DNA of 64,000 nt. Source: Pediococcus stilesii (lineage in GTDB: Bacteria > Bacillota > Bacilli > Lactobacillales > Lactobacillaceae). Each line of letters begins with the position of its first letter. The stretch's first letter is position 1. The notes below the pieces were generated by a model. The model did not search any database, had not been told where the DNA came from, and saw only the letters and a program-made list of their open reading frames with translations. The stretch lies in the NCBI RefSeq assembly GCF_001437075.1, contig NZ_JQBX01000007.1:39201-103200 (forward strand), read 5' to 3'. This document shows positions 26,092 through 33,896 of the stretch, in pieces. A program made the translations under genes and the position numbers.

Positions 26092-26949
26092 TTATGATTT
26101 TAAAACTTCGTTAATTGCATCAGGAAGATTGGTCAACGTTCTCCCAAGAATATCTGCCAAAGCAGTTGTAGATTCATTTAGGGAACCGTCATCAATTGGT
26201 TCTTGAAATGATGCAAACAAGGTTGCTGAATTCTTGTCTAAACCAGTTTGTTCAAGCTCTTTAATGTAATCGGAATGAGAAACTTGTTTAATCGAAAAAT
26301 CGTTGCCCGTAGCAGTTTGCAGAGCGGCACCGAGTTCGTTAAATGAATGTGATGGTCCCGCAAGTTCATAAATGCTCTCAGGATTTGGTTCTACTAAGAT
26401 ACGAGCGGCGGCTTCGGCATATTCGCGTTCAAGAGCAAAGCCTGCAGCGTTATTGGCCCAATAGGTGGCAGTTTTATTGTTAGCTCCCGCCTGTAGAAAG
26501 CCAATTTCATTTTCAAGATACCAATTATTACGAAGAAAAGTGTGAGCGAGACCACTTTCTTTGATTAAATTTTCGGTGCTTTTGTGATCGGAAGCGAGTG
26601 CACTTTTTGAGTTTTGCGCATTAGGGAAACTTGTATAGGCAACAAACTTAACTTGATTCATTTTAAGAGCTTCAACCATATTTTGATGTTGTTCAGCACG
26701 AGTAACTGGGCCGCCGGGTTGTGAAGAAATAAAAAGAACTCGATCAACGCCACGAAGAACTTCTTTCATTGAATTAACGTCGTCGTAGTCACCATAGCGA
26801 ACTTCAACATCTCGAGGCAGCAGATTTTTTGCCTTGTCCAAATTTCTAGCAATGGCGATAACTTGATCACCAGAATCAACTAATTCTAATAAGTATTTAA
26901 TGGCTTTTTGACCAAAACGTCCGGTCGAGGCAGTAATTGCATAATTCAT
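26092..26949 (-). CDS. NmrA/QOR2-like NAD(P)-binding oxidoreductase
   Basis: A 285-residue atypical SDR. The nucleotide-binding loop ITASTGRFGQKAIKYLL (TGxxG type) is at the N-terminus; FISSQPGG, VAYTSFPNA and the active-site region TFLRNNWYLEN are typical of quinone oxidoreductase 2/NmrA-like proteins. These reduce quinones with NADPH or act as redox sensors. The ATG at 26949 is preceded by AAGGAG at 12 nt. Pairing with an Rrf2 regulator supports a role in oxidant or electrophile stress. Confidence 0.88.
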   Translation of the reverse strand: MNYAITASTGRFGQKAIKYLLELVDSGDQVIAIARNLDKAKNLLPRDVEVRYGDYDDVNSMKEVLRGVDRVLFISSQPGGPVTRAEQHQNMVEALKMNQVKFVAYTSFPNAQNSKSALASDHKSTENLIKESGLAHTFLRNNWYLENEIGFLQAGANNKTATYWANNAAGFALEREYAEAAARILVEPNPESIYELAGPSHSFNELGAALQTATGNDFSIKQVSHSDYIKELEQTGLDKNSATLFASFQEPIDDGSLNESTTALADILGRTLTNLPDAINEVLKS

Positions 26950-27041
26950 GATGTTATAAATCTCCTTCACACTTGTATGTTTATTATTTACAGGTTCATT
27001 TTAACACTTGTAAATTTAAAATCAACAGGCCAACTTTGATT

Positions 27042-27905
27042 TTACAATAAATGCTGTTGGTTCAAAAAATTAATAATATTTTGAATAACCTGCTGGTGAA
27101 TTTGATGGCGATCAACGCCGGGAGCATCTTTGAAGTAAATGCTGTCTTTATTTCGACGAGACTCGGGTAGAAAGATGTAATGACCAACATTAGGTGAGAG
27201 CTCCTTATATAAAGCATGTTGAATCAAATCTCGGTAGCGGTGGGCGTTTGTTTTTAGAGGAGCGATATGATCGTTATCCGCACCAATGATGAGGGTTGGA
27301 ACGATGATTCGTTTAACCTGATCTGCGTTCACAAAACCAAGCCCCATCGCTGGAGATAATGCAACAATAGCCTTGAATCGTTGATCACGGAGCTCAATTG
27401 TGGGCGGAACAAGGTTCGCAACAAGCGGACGTAAATCCCCAATTTCTGGCAAAACAAATTCCGCTTGATTTTCCTTTAACTGGGCAGCAGCTTTCATGGC
27501 GTTAATACTTATTTCGGCTCCGGCTAAGGTTAGGACAGTATGACCGCCAAACGAAAAGCCGATGGCGCTGACACGGGATGCATCGATTTTTTCCTTTAAT
27601 TCTTCTGCTAAGAGATGATTTAACACAAACGAAAGATCTAACGGACGTTCCCAGTAACGTACAAAATACTCTGGAATAGCGGTCGAAGAGCTGTTGCCAT
27701 AGTGTTCGGGAGCGGCGACAATTGCCCCACAGGCAGCTAAAGCCTCAGCAATCCAGGCTAGACTCATTCGATTTCCACCGGTTCCGTGTGAAAGTAAAAC
27801 TAATGGGCGTGGTGCTGGAAAGTTTTGGTAGCTAGGTTCCCAAATTTTCGTCGTGATTCGACGATTATTACGTGACGGGTCGATATAATTTTTTTGACGT
27901 GGCAT
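27042..27905 (-). CDS. Alpha/beta hydrolase (dienelactone hydrolase / PAF-acetylhydrolase-like)
   Basis: A 287-residue alpha/beta-fold hydrolase. The oxyanion-hole motif SHGTGGNRMS, nucleophile elbow GFSFGGHT, an acid residue in LIIGADNDHIAP and the catalytic His in NVGHYIFLPE are all present. It resembles predicted dienelactone hydrolases of the COG4188 type. No signal peptide is visible and the substrate is unknown. GAGGAGG-type sequence precedes the ATG at 27905. It is divergent from the AbrB-DUF998 gene. Confidence 0.85.
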   Translation of the reverse strand: MPRQKNYIDPSRNNRRITTKIWEPSYQNFPAPRPLVLLSHGTGGNRMSLAWIAEALAACGAIVAAPEHYGNSSSTAIPEYFVRYWERPLDLSFVLNHLLAEELKEKIDASRVSAIGFSFGGHTVLTLAGAEISINAMKAAAQLKENQAEFVLPEIGDLRPLVANLVPPTIELRDQRFKAIVALSPAMGLGFVNADQVKRIIVPTLIIGADNDHIAPLKTNAHRYRDLIQHALYKELSPNVGHYIFLPESRRNKDSIYFKDAPGVDRHQIHQQVIQNIINFLNQQHLL

Positions 27906-28042
27906 GATATACCTCCTCGAAATAGTATATCAAAAGAATAAAAACTTAATGGATGATAATTAAAAATCAAGAAATTAGTTGATTTATTGTTATAATTAGA
28001 GTCTATTGATATCGTACGAAATAAATTAGAATTGGGAGCATC

Positions 28043-29230
28043 ATGGAAACCAAAGACAAAAATATTAAAGTTACAATCCCTGCATCGGCATTGGTAAAAG
28101 TTGGAATGGAAAATGAAAATGAACTTCAGGTGAAGGTCAGAAACGGAACGTTGGTTTTGCAAAAAGAGGGGCATGCACACCCACTGAGACAAAAATACTT
28201 GGTGATTTGGCCGTTGATTGTATCTTTATCGGCTGGAATTGCGAGCTTAATCTACTGGTTAGTGCGAGGGATGTTTCAGATTCCTCTAACAGGGGATGAG
28301 TCAGTTGCCAGTTTAACGATTACCATTGGTGTAGTTACCGGAACGGTACTATTTATGGGCTTCTTTATCAGAAATCGGAATGATCCTAACAATAACTTTT
28401 CGAGTCGGATTTATTGGCGAAACTTTCCAGTAATTACCATCGCATTTATGATGATTTTGGCAATTGTATTGCTTGGGACGTTTTGGGTTTTTGGTTCACT
28501 TTTCCCAGATGCAACGTTTGATCCGTTCACTTCATTCTTGTTAACTTCAATTTTTATGTTCTTCGCGAATGCATTTATGATTTTAGCCGCATTTAAAATT
28601 AATGCGAGAACACTTTCGACAATTTTATCAGTAGTGATTATTTCAGGTGTGGTAATTTCAATGGCAAGTAATGGACGTCGTCGTTGGTGGGAGTATAACT
28701 TGAGTTTTTTGGGGACGAAGAATGCGCAACAGTCATGGCAATTTAATGTAACGCTTATTTTTTCGGCATTATTAATGATTGCACTGATTGATTATTTATT
28801 TGTTTCTTTAGAAGAGGTTTACAAGGATGCCCCGCGCCGACGGTTAAATTTATTACGTTTTTTATTAACGCTAACGGCACTAGACTTTGGCGCAGTGGGA
28901 TTATTTCCCAACAACGCAAACTTTCATTCTTTACATGATGCGGTTGCCGGTGCATTAGTCACACTGCTGGTAATATTAATTATCGGAATTCGTTGGTTGC
29001 TACCAACAATTAGCCGAGATTTTTTACGCTTATCATATGGGGTGGCTGTCGCTCTGTTAGTTTTAGAAATGGGATTTCGGATTTTTATGTATCCGTCACT
29101 GACGGCATTTGAAATTCAAGCATTTGCGATTGCATTTGGCTGGTTGTTACTACTATTCTCGAAAATTCAAATAATGATTAACGAGGGACCAAAGACTTAC
29201 AAAGCACAAATTGAAAAAAATAAAAATTAA
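28043..29230 (+). CDS. AbrB-like domain fused to DUF998 membrane protein
   Basis: A 395-residue protein. Residues about 5-45 (KVTIPASALVKVGMENENELQVKVRNGTLVLQKE) look like a SpoVT/AbrB swapped-hairpin DNA-binding domain. About eight transmembrane helices follow, with the DUF998 signature: an NDPNN loop, SFLGTKNAQ, and DFGAVGLFPNNANFHSLHDAVAG. The fusion suggests a membrane-tethered regulator or a cytoplasmic oligomerisation module on a membrane protein of unknown function. The weak GGGAG lies just before the ATG. Its stop codon overlaps that of the converging YbaN-like gene at a TTAA. Confidence 0.75.
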   Translation: METKDKNIKVTIPASALVKVGMENENELQVKVRNGTLVLQKEGHAHPLRQKYLVIWPLIVSLSAGIASLIYWLVRGMFQIPLTGDESVASLTITIGVVTGTVLFMGFFIRNRNDPNNNFSSRIYWRNFPVITIAFMMILAIVLLGTFWVFGSLFPDATFDPFTSFLLTSIFMFFANAFMILAAFKINARTLSTILSVVIISGVVISMASNGRRRWWEYNLSFLGTKNAQQSWQFNVTLIFSALLMIALIDYLFVSLEEVYKDAPRRRLNLLRFLLTLTALDFGAVGLFPNNANFHSLHDAVAGALVTLLVILIIGIRWLLPTISRDFLRLSYGVAVALLVLEMGFRIFMYPSLTAFEIQAFAIAFGWLLLLFSKIQIMINEGPKTYKAQIEKNKN

Positions 29231-29454
29231 GCAAGCCACTTTGAAAGCACCGGAATTTTTTCCTTTAACCACATGAAAGGACGAGTCCCAACAATATAAT
29301 GGTGCATTTCAGGGGAGGCTTTTTTTATACAAATTAAAGAAAGAATAAAAAATGGGCTGGCAGGCATTAGTGGCATAATCGCGCCAATCGTTCCAATAAT
29401 AACGTTTAGGAAAGCCGCTGTTGCCCAAAAAAGACGGGTAAACATAATCGTCAT
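29227..29454 (-). CDS. YbaN family (DUF454) small membrane protein
   Basis: A 75-residue protein with two hydrophobic helices and the DUF454 core IGAIMPLMPASPFFILSLICIKKASPEMHHYIVGTRPF. Usual family members are about 110-130 residues, so this is a short version lacking the last helices. Function unknown. It converges on the DUF998 gene, overlapping by four bases. GGAGATGATATC precedes the start region. Confidence 0.7.
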   Translation of the reverse strand: MTIMFTRLFWATAAFLNVIIGTIGAIMPLMPASPFFILSLICIKKASPEMHHYIVGTRPFMWLKEKIPVLSKWLA

Positions 29455-29576
29455 GTAGATATCATCTCCTTGATGGTTTAATTTATCACGGTTCAGAGTT
29501 TTAATCGAGCGTGAAGTATCACACTTAAATATTACTTAATCTCTTTAAATTTTTCTTCAAGAAGGAAGGCTGGAAA

Positions 29577-30020
29577 ATGTTTAAAATAAATCGGTTACGT
29601 CAAATAACAGATCAAGAACTAGATCGGATAATGGAGATTTGGATTGAAGGTAATGTATCCGCACATGACTTCATTAGCCCAGTTTATTGGCAAAATAATA
29701 AAGAACTCGTTCGAAAAATGATTGCAGTCTCTACAATTTATGTCATTACGAAAAATGATGACCACATTGTTGGTTTTGCTGGTATTCAAAAAAATTATCT
29801 TGCAGGTATTTTTATTAAAAAAGATTTTCAAAATCAAGGGCTTGGAAAAGAACTATTAAATTGTATAAAATTAGATTATAATGAGTTATTCTTATCAGTT
29901 TATAATAAAAATCAAAGTGCCAAAGCTTTTTATCTAAAAAATCAGTTTACGCGTTCAACGAGTCAACTGGATAAAGCTACCGGTGAAATTGAAACGACAA
30001 TGCATTGGCGAAAAGAGTGA
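29577..30020 (+). CDS. GNAT family N-acetyltransferase
   Basis: A 147-residue GCN5-related acetyltransferase. The acetyl-CoA pyrophosphate loop is in FIKKDFQNQGLGKELL (Q-x-x-G-x-G), and the C-terminal SVYNKNQSAKAFYLKNQF is the usual motif B. The acceptor substrate is unknown; the shape resembles YjaB/PhnO-like small-molecule or peptide acetyltransferases. GAAGG precedes the ATG. It begins a three-gene run with a second acetyltransferase and an S66 peptidase. Confidence 0.88.
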   Translation: MFKINRLRQITDQELDRIMEIWIEGNVSAHDFISPVYWQNNKELVRKMIAVSTIYVITKNDDHIVGFAGIQKNYLAGIFIKKDFQNQGLGKELLNCIKLDYNELFLSVYNKNQSAKAFYLKNQFTRSTSQLDKATGEIETTMHWRKE

Positions 30021-30025
30021 TCATA

Positions 30026-30577
30026 GTGGAAATTAGGACTTTGAAAGAAAGTGAGTTAGCCGCATTTTGGCAAGTAGCATATGCGAATCCAAATGCAGAA
30101 TGGGTAAAATGGAATGGACCGTATTTTCACGATACCTTGCCAAAAAAATCAGAATTTTTAGGTGAGATCGGGAAAAAGTGGGCCGATGATCCATTTCATA
30201 AAGTAATTATTATTAATGGAAAAATAGTTGGTTCAGTAGGTGCATATTTTGCTGATGGAAGATTAAAACGATGGCTGGAAGTTGGCATCATTATTTATGC
30301 GGAAAATAATTGGGGAAAGCATATCGGTCGAGAGGCCTTGGCGCAGTGGATTACGTACTTATTTAAGGCTACCAACTTACCACATATTGGTTTTACGACC
30401 TGGTCTGGAAATGAGCGGATGATGCATGTCGGACAGGCATTGGGAATGCAGCTAGAAGGTCGCATTCGAAAGGTTCGTTACTGGAACAATCAGTATTTTG
30501 ACTCGATTAAATATGGTGTTCTACGTGATGAATGGCTTGAACTTCAATTGAAGGAGGAACAAAGTGATGATAATTAA
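30026..30577 (+). CDS. GNAT family N-acetyltransferase (RimJ/RimL type)
   Basis: A 183-residue acetyltransferase of the RimJ/RimL branch: an N-terminal MEIRTLKESELAAFWQ start, the acetyl-CoA site in EVGIIIYAENNWGKHIGREALAQWI, and the C-terminal GLTTW-like FTTWSGNERMMHVGQALGMQLEGRIRKVRYW. GTG at 30026 is taken as start because the preceding TTG frame lacks support and the family begins here. It starts 5 nt after the previous acetyltransferase, and its end overlaps the S66 peptidase start by 14 nt, so the three are co-translated. Acceptor unknown. Confidence 0.85.
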   Translation: MEIRTLKESELAAFWQVAYANPNAEWVKWNGPYFHDTLPKKSEFLGEIGKKWADDPFHKVIIINGKIVGSVGAYFADGRLKRWLEVGIIIYAENNWGKHIGREALAQWITYLFKATNLPHIGFTTWSGNERMMHVGQALGMQLEGRIRKVRYWNNQYFDSIKYGVLRDEWLELQLKEEQSDDN

Positions 30578-31643
30578 ACCACATGCTTTGAAAATAGGGG
30601 ATCAAGTCGCATTAGTCAGTTTATCCAGTGGCGTAATGGGAGAAGAATTTGCCGAACATGAAGTTAGGAAGGGTGAACAAAGGTTAAAAGAATTTGGGTT
30701 GCAACCGGTCTTTATGAAGAATTCAAGGAAGGGCATCAAATATCTAAGTGATCATCCTGAAGCTCGGGCCGAAGATTTAAAACAAGCTTTTATGTCGCCC
30801 AACATTAAGGGAATAATTTGTGCTATTGGTGGTGACGATACATATCGATTAATGCCATATTTAATGGAGGACAACGAGTTTATAACGGCCGTAAAGGAAA
30901 ATCCTAAATTATTTTCCGGTTTTTCAGACACAACAATTGATCATCTGTTTTTGAATCGTTTAGGATTAGTTACATACTATGGCCCCAACCTATTAAATGA
31001 TTTAGGTGAGTTGGACCAAGAAATGTTACCATACACGCACCAAGCTTTTCTGGGATACTTTGAAGATAGAACTTCAATTGAAGTTAAATCAAGTCCGGTT
31101 TGGTATGAAGAACGGACAGATTTCTCCGTATCCGCTTTAAATACACCTCGAATCCAGCATGATGAGAAACATGGTTATTTAGCTTTAAGAGGTAGTGGGC
31201 AGGTGAAGGGCAAACTATTTGGTGGTTGCATTGATAGTATCGGAGACGCGCTGTTGGGGGATCGCTATGACGATATGCCGGCAGTAATCTCAAAATATGA
31301 TGTTTTTCCAGCCGGTAGTTTTTGGAAGGATCGGATTCTTTTTATTGAAACAAGTGAAGAAAAAATAAGTCCATCAAACTATCAAAAAATTTTAGAAGCT
31401 TTAGACCAGCGGGGTGTTCTTGAAAATGTTTCAGCAATGATTGTCGGTAAGCCACAAAATGAAGTTAATTTCGAGGAATATCAACAAGTTTTGCTAAAAG
31501 TTACCGAAAAATATCAGACGCCTATTTTGTATAACTTAAATTTTGGACATGCGTATCCAAGAACGGTCATTCCCTATAATTTACAAGCACAAATTGATTT
31601 CGATCAACGTCGGTTTTCGATTGAGGAACCATTTTTTAGTTGA
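30564..31643 (+). CDS. S66 family LD-carboxypeptidase / MccF-like peptidase
   Basis: A 359-residue protein of family S66, which includes peptidoglycan LD-carboxypeptidases and MccF, the microcin C immunity peptidase. The N-terminal Rossmann-like region (GDQVALVSLSSG), the GG-x4-R-x2-PY segment and YYGPN are recognisable. The position that carries the nucleophilic Ser in MccF (GG-x-x-S) reads GGDDTYRLMPYL, i.e. Thr93, and may define a Thr-using or inactive branch. The C-terminal HAYPRTVIPYN contains the expected catalytic His. GGAGG precedes the ATG. It is translationally coupled to the upstream acetyltransferase. Confidence 0.85.
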   Translation: MMIIKPHALKIGDQVALVSLSSGVMGEEFAEHEVRKGEQRLKEFGLQPVFMKNSRKGIKYLSDHPEARAEDLKQAFMSPNIKGIICAIGGDDTYRLMPYLMEDNEFITAVKENPKLFSGFSDTTIDHLFLNRLGLVTYYGPNLLNDLGELDQEMLPYTHQAFLGYFEDRTSIEVKSSPVWYEERTDFSVSALNTPRIQHDEKHGYLALRGSGQVKGKLFGGCIDSIGDALLGDRYDDMPAVISKYDVFPAGSFWKDRILFIETSEEKISPSNYQKILEALDQRGVLENVSAMIVGKPQNEVNFEEYQQVLLKVTEKYQTPILYNLNFGHAYPRTVIPYNLQAQIDFDQRRFSIEEPFFS

Positions 31644-31727
31644 TTAAGCAGCTTTTGAATCAGTAACCTCGTCGAATGTAAAAGTGGTATTAATATTAAT
31701 CAAACCAAAAACCTTAATCAAAAATGC

Positions 31728-31770
31728 AAAAAAGAGAGCTGTGACAAATGATAAGTCATAACTCTCTTTT
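31728..31770. terminator. Terminator after the acetyltransferase-S66 operon
   Basis: An imperfect stem (AAAAAGAGAG... with CTCTCTTTT..., about 31728-31745 and 31755-31770) flanked by A and T runs can serve both convergent transcripts. Confidence 0.75.
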
Positions 31771-31849
31771 GCTTGTATTATATAGTAGAACTAGGATCAA
31801 AAAGCCATAAAATTTTGTGGTTTTCCAACCCTCACGGGATTAGATCTGT

Positions 31850-32383
31850 CTATTTTAGGTAGAGCTGGTATGCATAACGTTTAGTATCAACTTCATTTTC
31901 GTCAATAAAATCAATAATTCCCCGGTATTCGAAACCGTTATTGGTAATCACCTTTTGCATAGCCTTATTTTTCAAATGTGTATCAATACGAAGCTCGTTA
32001 TAACCAAGTTCGGTACTGATGGTGAAAAGGCCAGACATCATTTTTTCTGAAAGTCGTTGGCCTCGGAATTTAGAGGACATTGCAATTCGGTGAATCGACA
32101 TGTAAGTATCGTCGGGATTGCCACGCCAGCTTCCATCGATAATATTATCGTAATTGACATCTTTATCAGGCCAGAGGGCAGCAGTTCCGGCGATGTTGCC
32201 GTCAACCATCAAAACGTAACTAATTTGTTGTTGGATGTCATTTTCGATATCTTGGTTGGTTGGATAGCCTGATTGCCATTGATTGATTCCTTGTTCTTTG
32301 AGGTAAGCTTTTGCCTCGCTGATAATTTCTAAAATAGCTGGTAAATCAGCCTTAGTTGCCTTACGCAAATAAGATGTTGTCAT
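31850..32383 (-). CDS. GNAT family N-acetyltransferase
   Basis: A 177-residue acetyltransferase. Typical parts are SYLRKATKADLPAILEII at the start, the acetyl-CoA loop HRIAMSSKFRGQRLSEKMM, then LRIDTHLKNKAMQKVITNNGFEYRG. Proteins of this type often act on small metabolites or antibiotics; the target is unknown. CGGAG lies upstream of the ATG at 32383. It is divergent from the symporter gene. Confidence 0.87.
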   Translation of the reverse strand: MTTSYLRKATKADLPAILEIISEAKAYLKEQGINQWQSGYPTNQDIENDIQQQISYVLMVDGNIAGTAALWPDKDVNYDNIIDGSWRGNPDDTYMSIHRIAMSSKFRGQRLSEKMMSGLFTISTELGYNELRIDTHLKNKAMQKVITNNGFEYRGIIDFIDENEVDTKRYAYQLYLK

Positions 32384-32564
32384 AGTAAAATCTCCGTTTA
32401 TTTTTTTATCGAAATGTTATTTTAACGTAAATGAAAAAGCTTGTCACTAATTTCAATCTATGAAAACGTATTAATAAATAACTTTTTTACGGTTGAATGA
32501 AGATGAATTTTTCATTAAAAATATGCTAATATATGTATTAGTATAAAAATTAGGAGTGTAATTT

Positions 32565-33836
32565 ATGAAAAAAGTTCGGAATTGGAGATTGTCACTAGGA
32601 TGGCAAATCCTAATAGGTCTTATTTTAGGTGTCGTTCTGGGTGCTGTTTTCTACCATAATCAGACGGCAATCACGACGATGCAAAACCTTGGAACGATGT
32701 TCATTCATATGATTCAAATGATTGTTTTACCAATCGTTGTATCATGTTTAACCGTTGGAATTGCTGGAATGGGAGACATCGGCGAGTTAGGTCGAGTAGG
32801 TTTGAAGACGTTGATTTACTTCGAAATTCTAACAACAATTGCGTTAGTCGTCGGAATGGTATTTGCGAACGTTTTTCATCCAGGTACATATATCGATATT
32901 CATAGTTTGCAAAGTACGGATATTAGTTCATACGTTGAAACGGCCAAGACTGCAAAAGAAAGTAGCGGGCTTTGGTCAACGATTATGAATATTATTCCTA
33001 CTAATATTTTCAGTGCCCTTTCTGAAGGTAATATGATGCCAATTATATTCTTTTCAGTACTGTTTGGATTAGGAATTACGGCCATTGGTAAAGAAGGCCA
33101 AATTTTGATCGATGGATTAACGGCCATTCAGGAAGTAATGTTTAAAGTTACTAATTGGATTATGCACCTTTCACCAATCGGAGTTTGTGCGTTGATCGGG
33201 GTCACAATTGCTCAAATGGGAGTCGACGCATTGAAACCGCTGGGATTGTTCATTTTAATTGCGTACGTGGCAATGCTATTTTTTGTCATCGTTGTGTTGG
33301 GAGCCGTTGCCAAGCTTCATCATGTTAATTTTTTCCAACTATTAAAGGTTATTAAAAATGAAGTGATCTTGGCATTTTCAACTGCCAGTTCCGAAGCGGC
33401 ATTACCTAAAATGATTGATAAGATGCAGAAATATGGAGTTAGCCAAGGGATTGTCTCATTTGTGATTCCAACTGGATATACGTTTAACCTTGATGGGTCA
33501 GCGATCTACCAAGCCGTTGGGGCTTTATTTCTAGCTCAGGCATATGGAATCCATTTAAGCATTGGACAACAAATCACGCTTTTAGTAGTTTTAATGATCA
33601 CTTCAAAAGGGATGGCTGGGGTGCCTGGTGCATCATTTGTGGTACTTTTGGCTACCGTTTCAACCATTGGTGTTCCGATGTCGGGATTGACATTTATCGC
33701 CGGTGTGGATCGAATTATTGATATGGGACGAACTGCTGTTAACGTTGTTGGTAATTCACTTGCGGCCATTATTATGGGTAAATCTGAAGGTGAATTTGAC
33801 GAAGAAAAGCACCAGAAGTATATTGAAAGCTTGTAA
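32565..33836 (+). CDS. Dicarboxylate/amino acid:cation symporter (DAACS, GltP-like)
   Basis: A 423-residue secondary transporter with eight transmembrane helices and two re-entrant loops. The serine-rich HP1 tip reads LAFSTASSEAALPKM and the cation/substrate motif NLDGSAIYQ (NMDGT in relatives); the HP2 loop SKGMAGVPGASFVV is also present. It imports glutamate/aspartate or C4-dicarboxylates with Na+ or H+. TAGGAGTG precedes the ATG. A CTAATA/TATTAG inverted repeat at 32526-32541 sits between a putative promoter and the gene and could be an operator. It ends at a compact terminator. Confidence 0.93.
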   Translation: MKKVRNWRLSLGWQILIGLILGVVLGAVFYHNQTAITTMQNLGTMFIHMIQMIVLPIVVSCLTVGIAGMGDIGELGRVGLKTLIYFEILTTIALVVGMVFANVFHPGTYIDIHSLQSTDISSYVETAKTAKESSGLWSTIMNIIPTNIFSALSEGNMMPIIFFSVLFGLGITAIGKEGQILIDGLTAIQEVMFKVTNWIMHLSPIGVCALIGVTIAQMGVDALKPLGLFILIAYVAMLFFVIVVLGAVAKLHHVNFFQLLKVIKNEVILAFSTASSEAALPKMIDKMQKYGVSQGIVSFVIPTGYTFNLDGSAIYQAVGALFLAQAYGIHLSIGQQITLLVVLMITSKGMAGVPGASFVVLLATVSTIGVPMSGLTFIAGVDRIIDMGRTAVNVVGNSLAAIIMGKSEGEFDEEKHQKYIESL

Positions 33837-33848
33837 AAATTAATAATA

Positions 33849-33881
33849 AAAAAATCATGACTTTGATGTCATGATTTTTTT
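33849..33881. terminator. Bidirectional terminator between the DAACS symporter and the GDPD gene
   Basis: An 11-bp stem (33851-33861 with 33868-33878) is flanked by A and T runs. Confidence 0.9.
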
Positions 33882-33896
33882 GATTCAGTATTAAAA

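Noticed and set aside
32526..32541. CTAATA/TATTAG inverted repeat before the DAACS gene as a strong regulatory finding
   Set aside because: Six-bp AT-rich arms with a 4-nt gap are expected by chance in AT-rich intergenic DNA; mentioned only in the gene entry.
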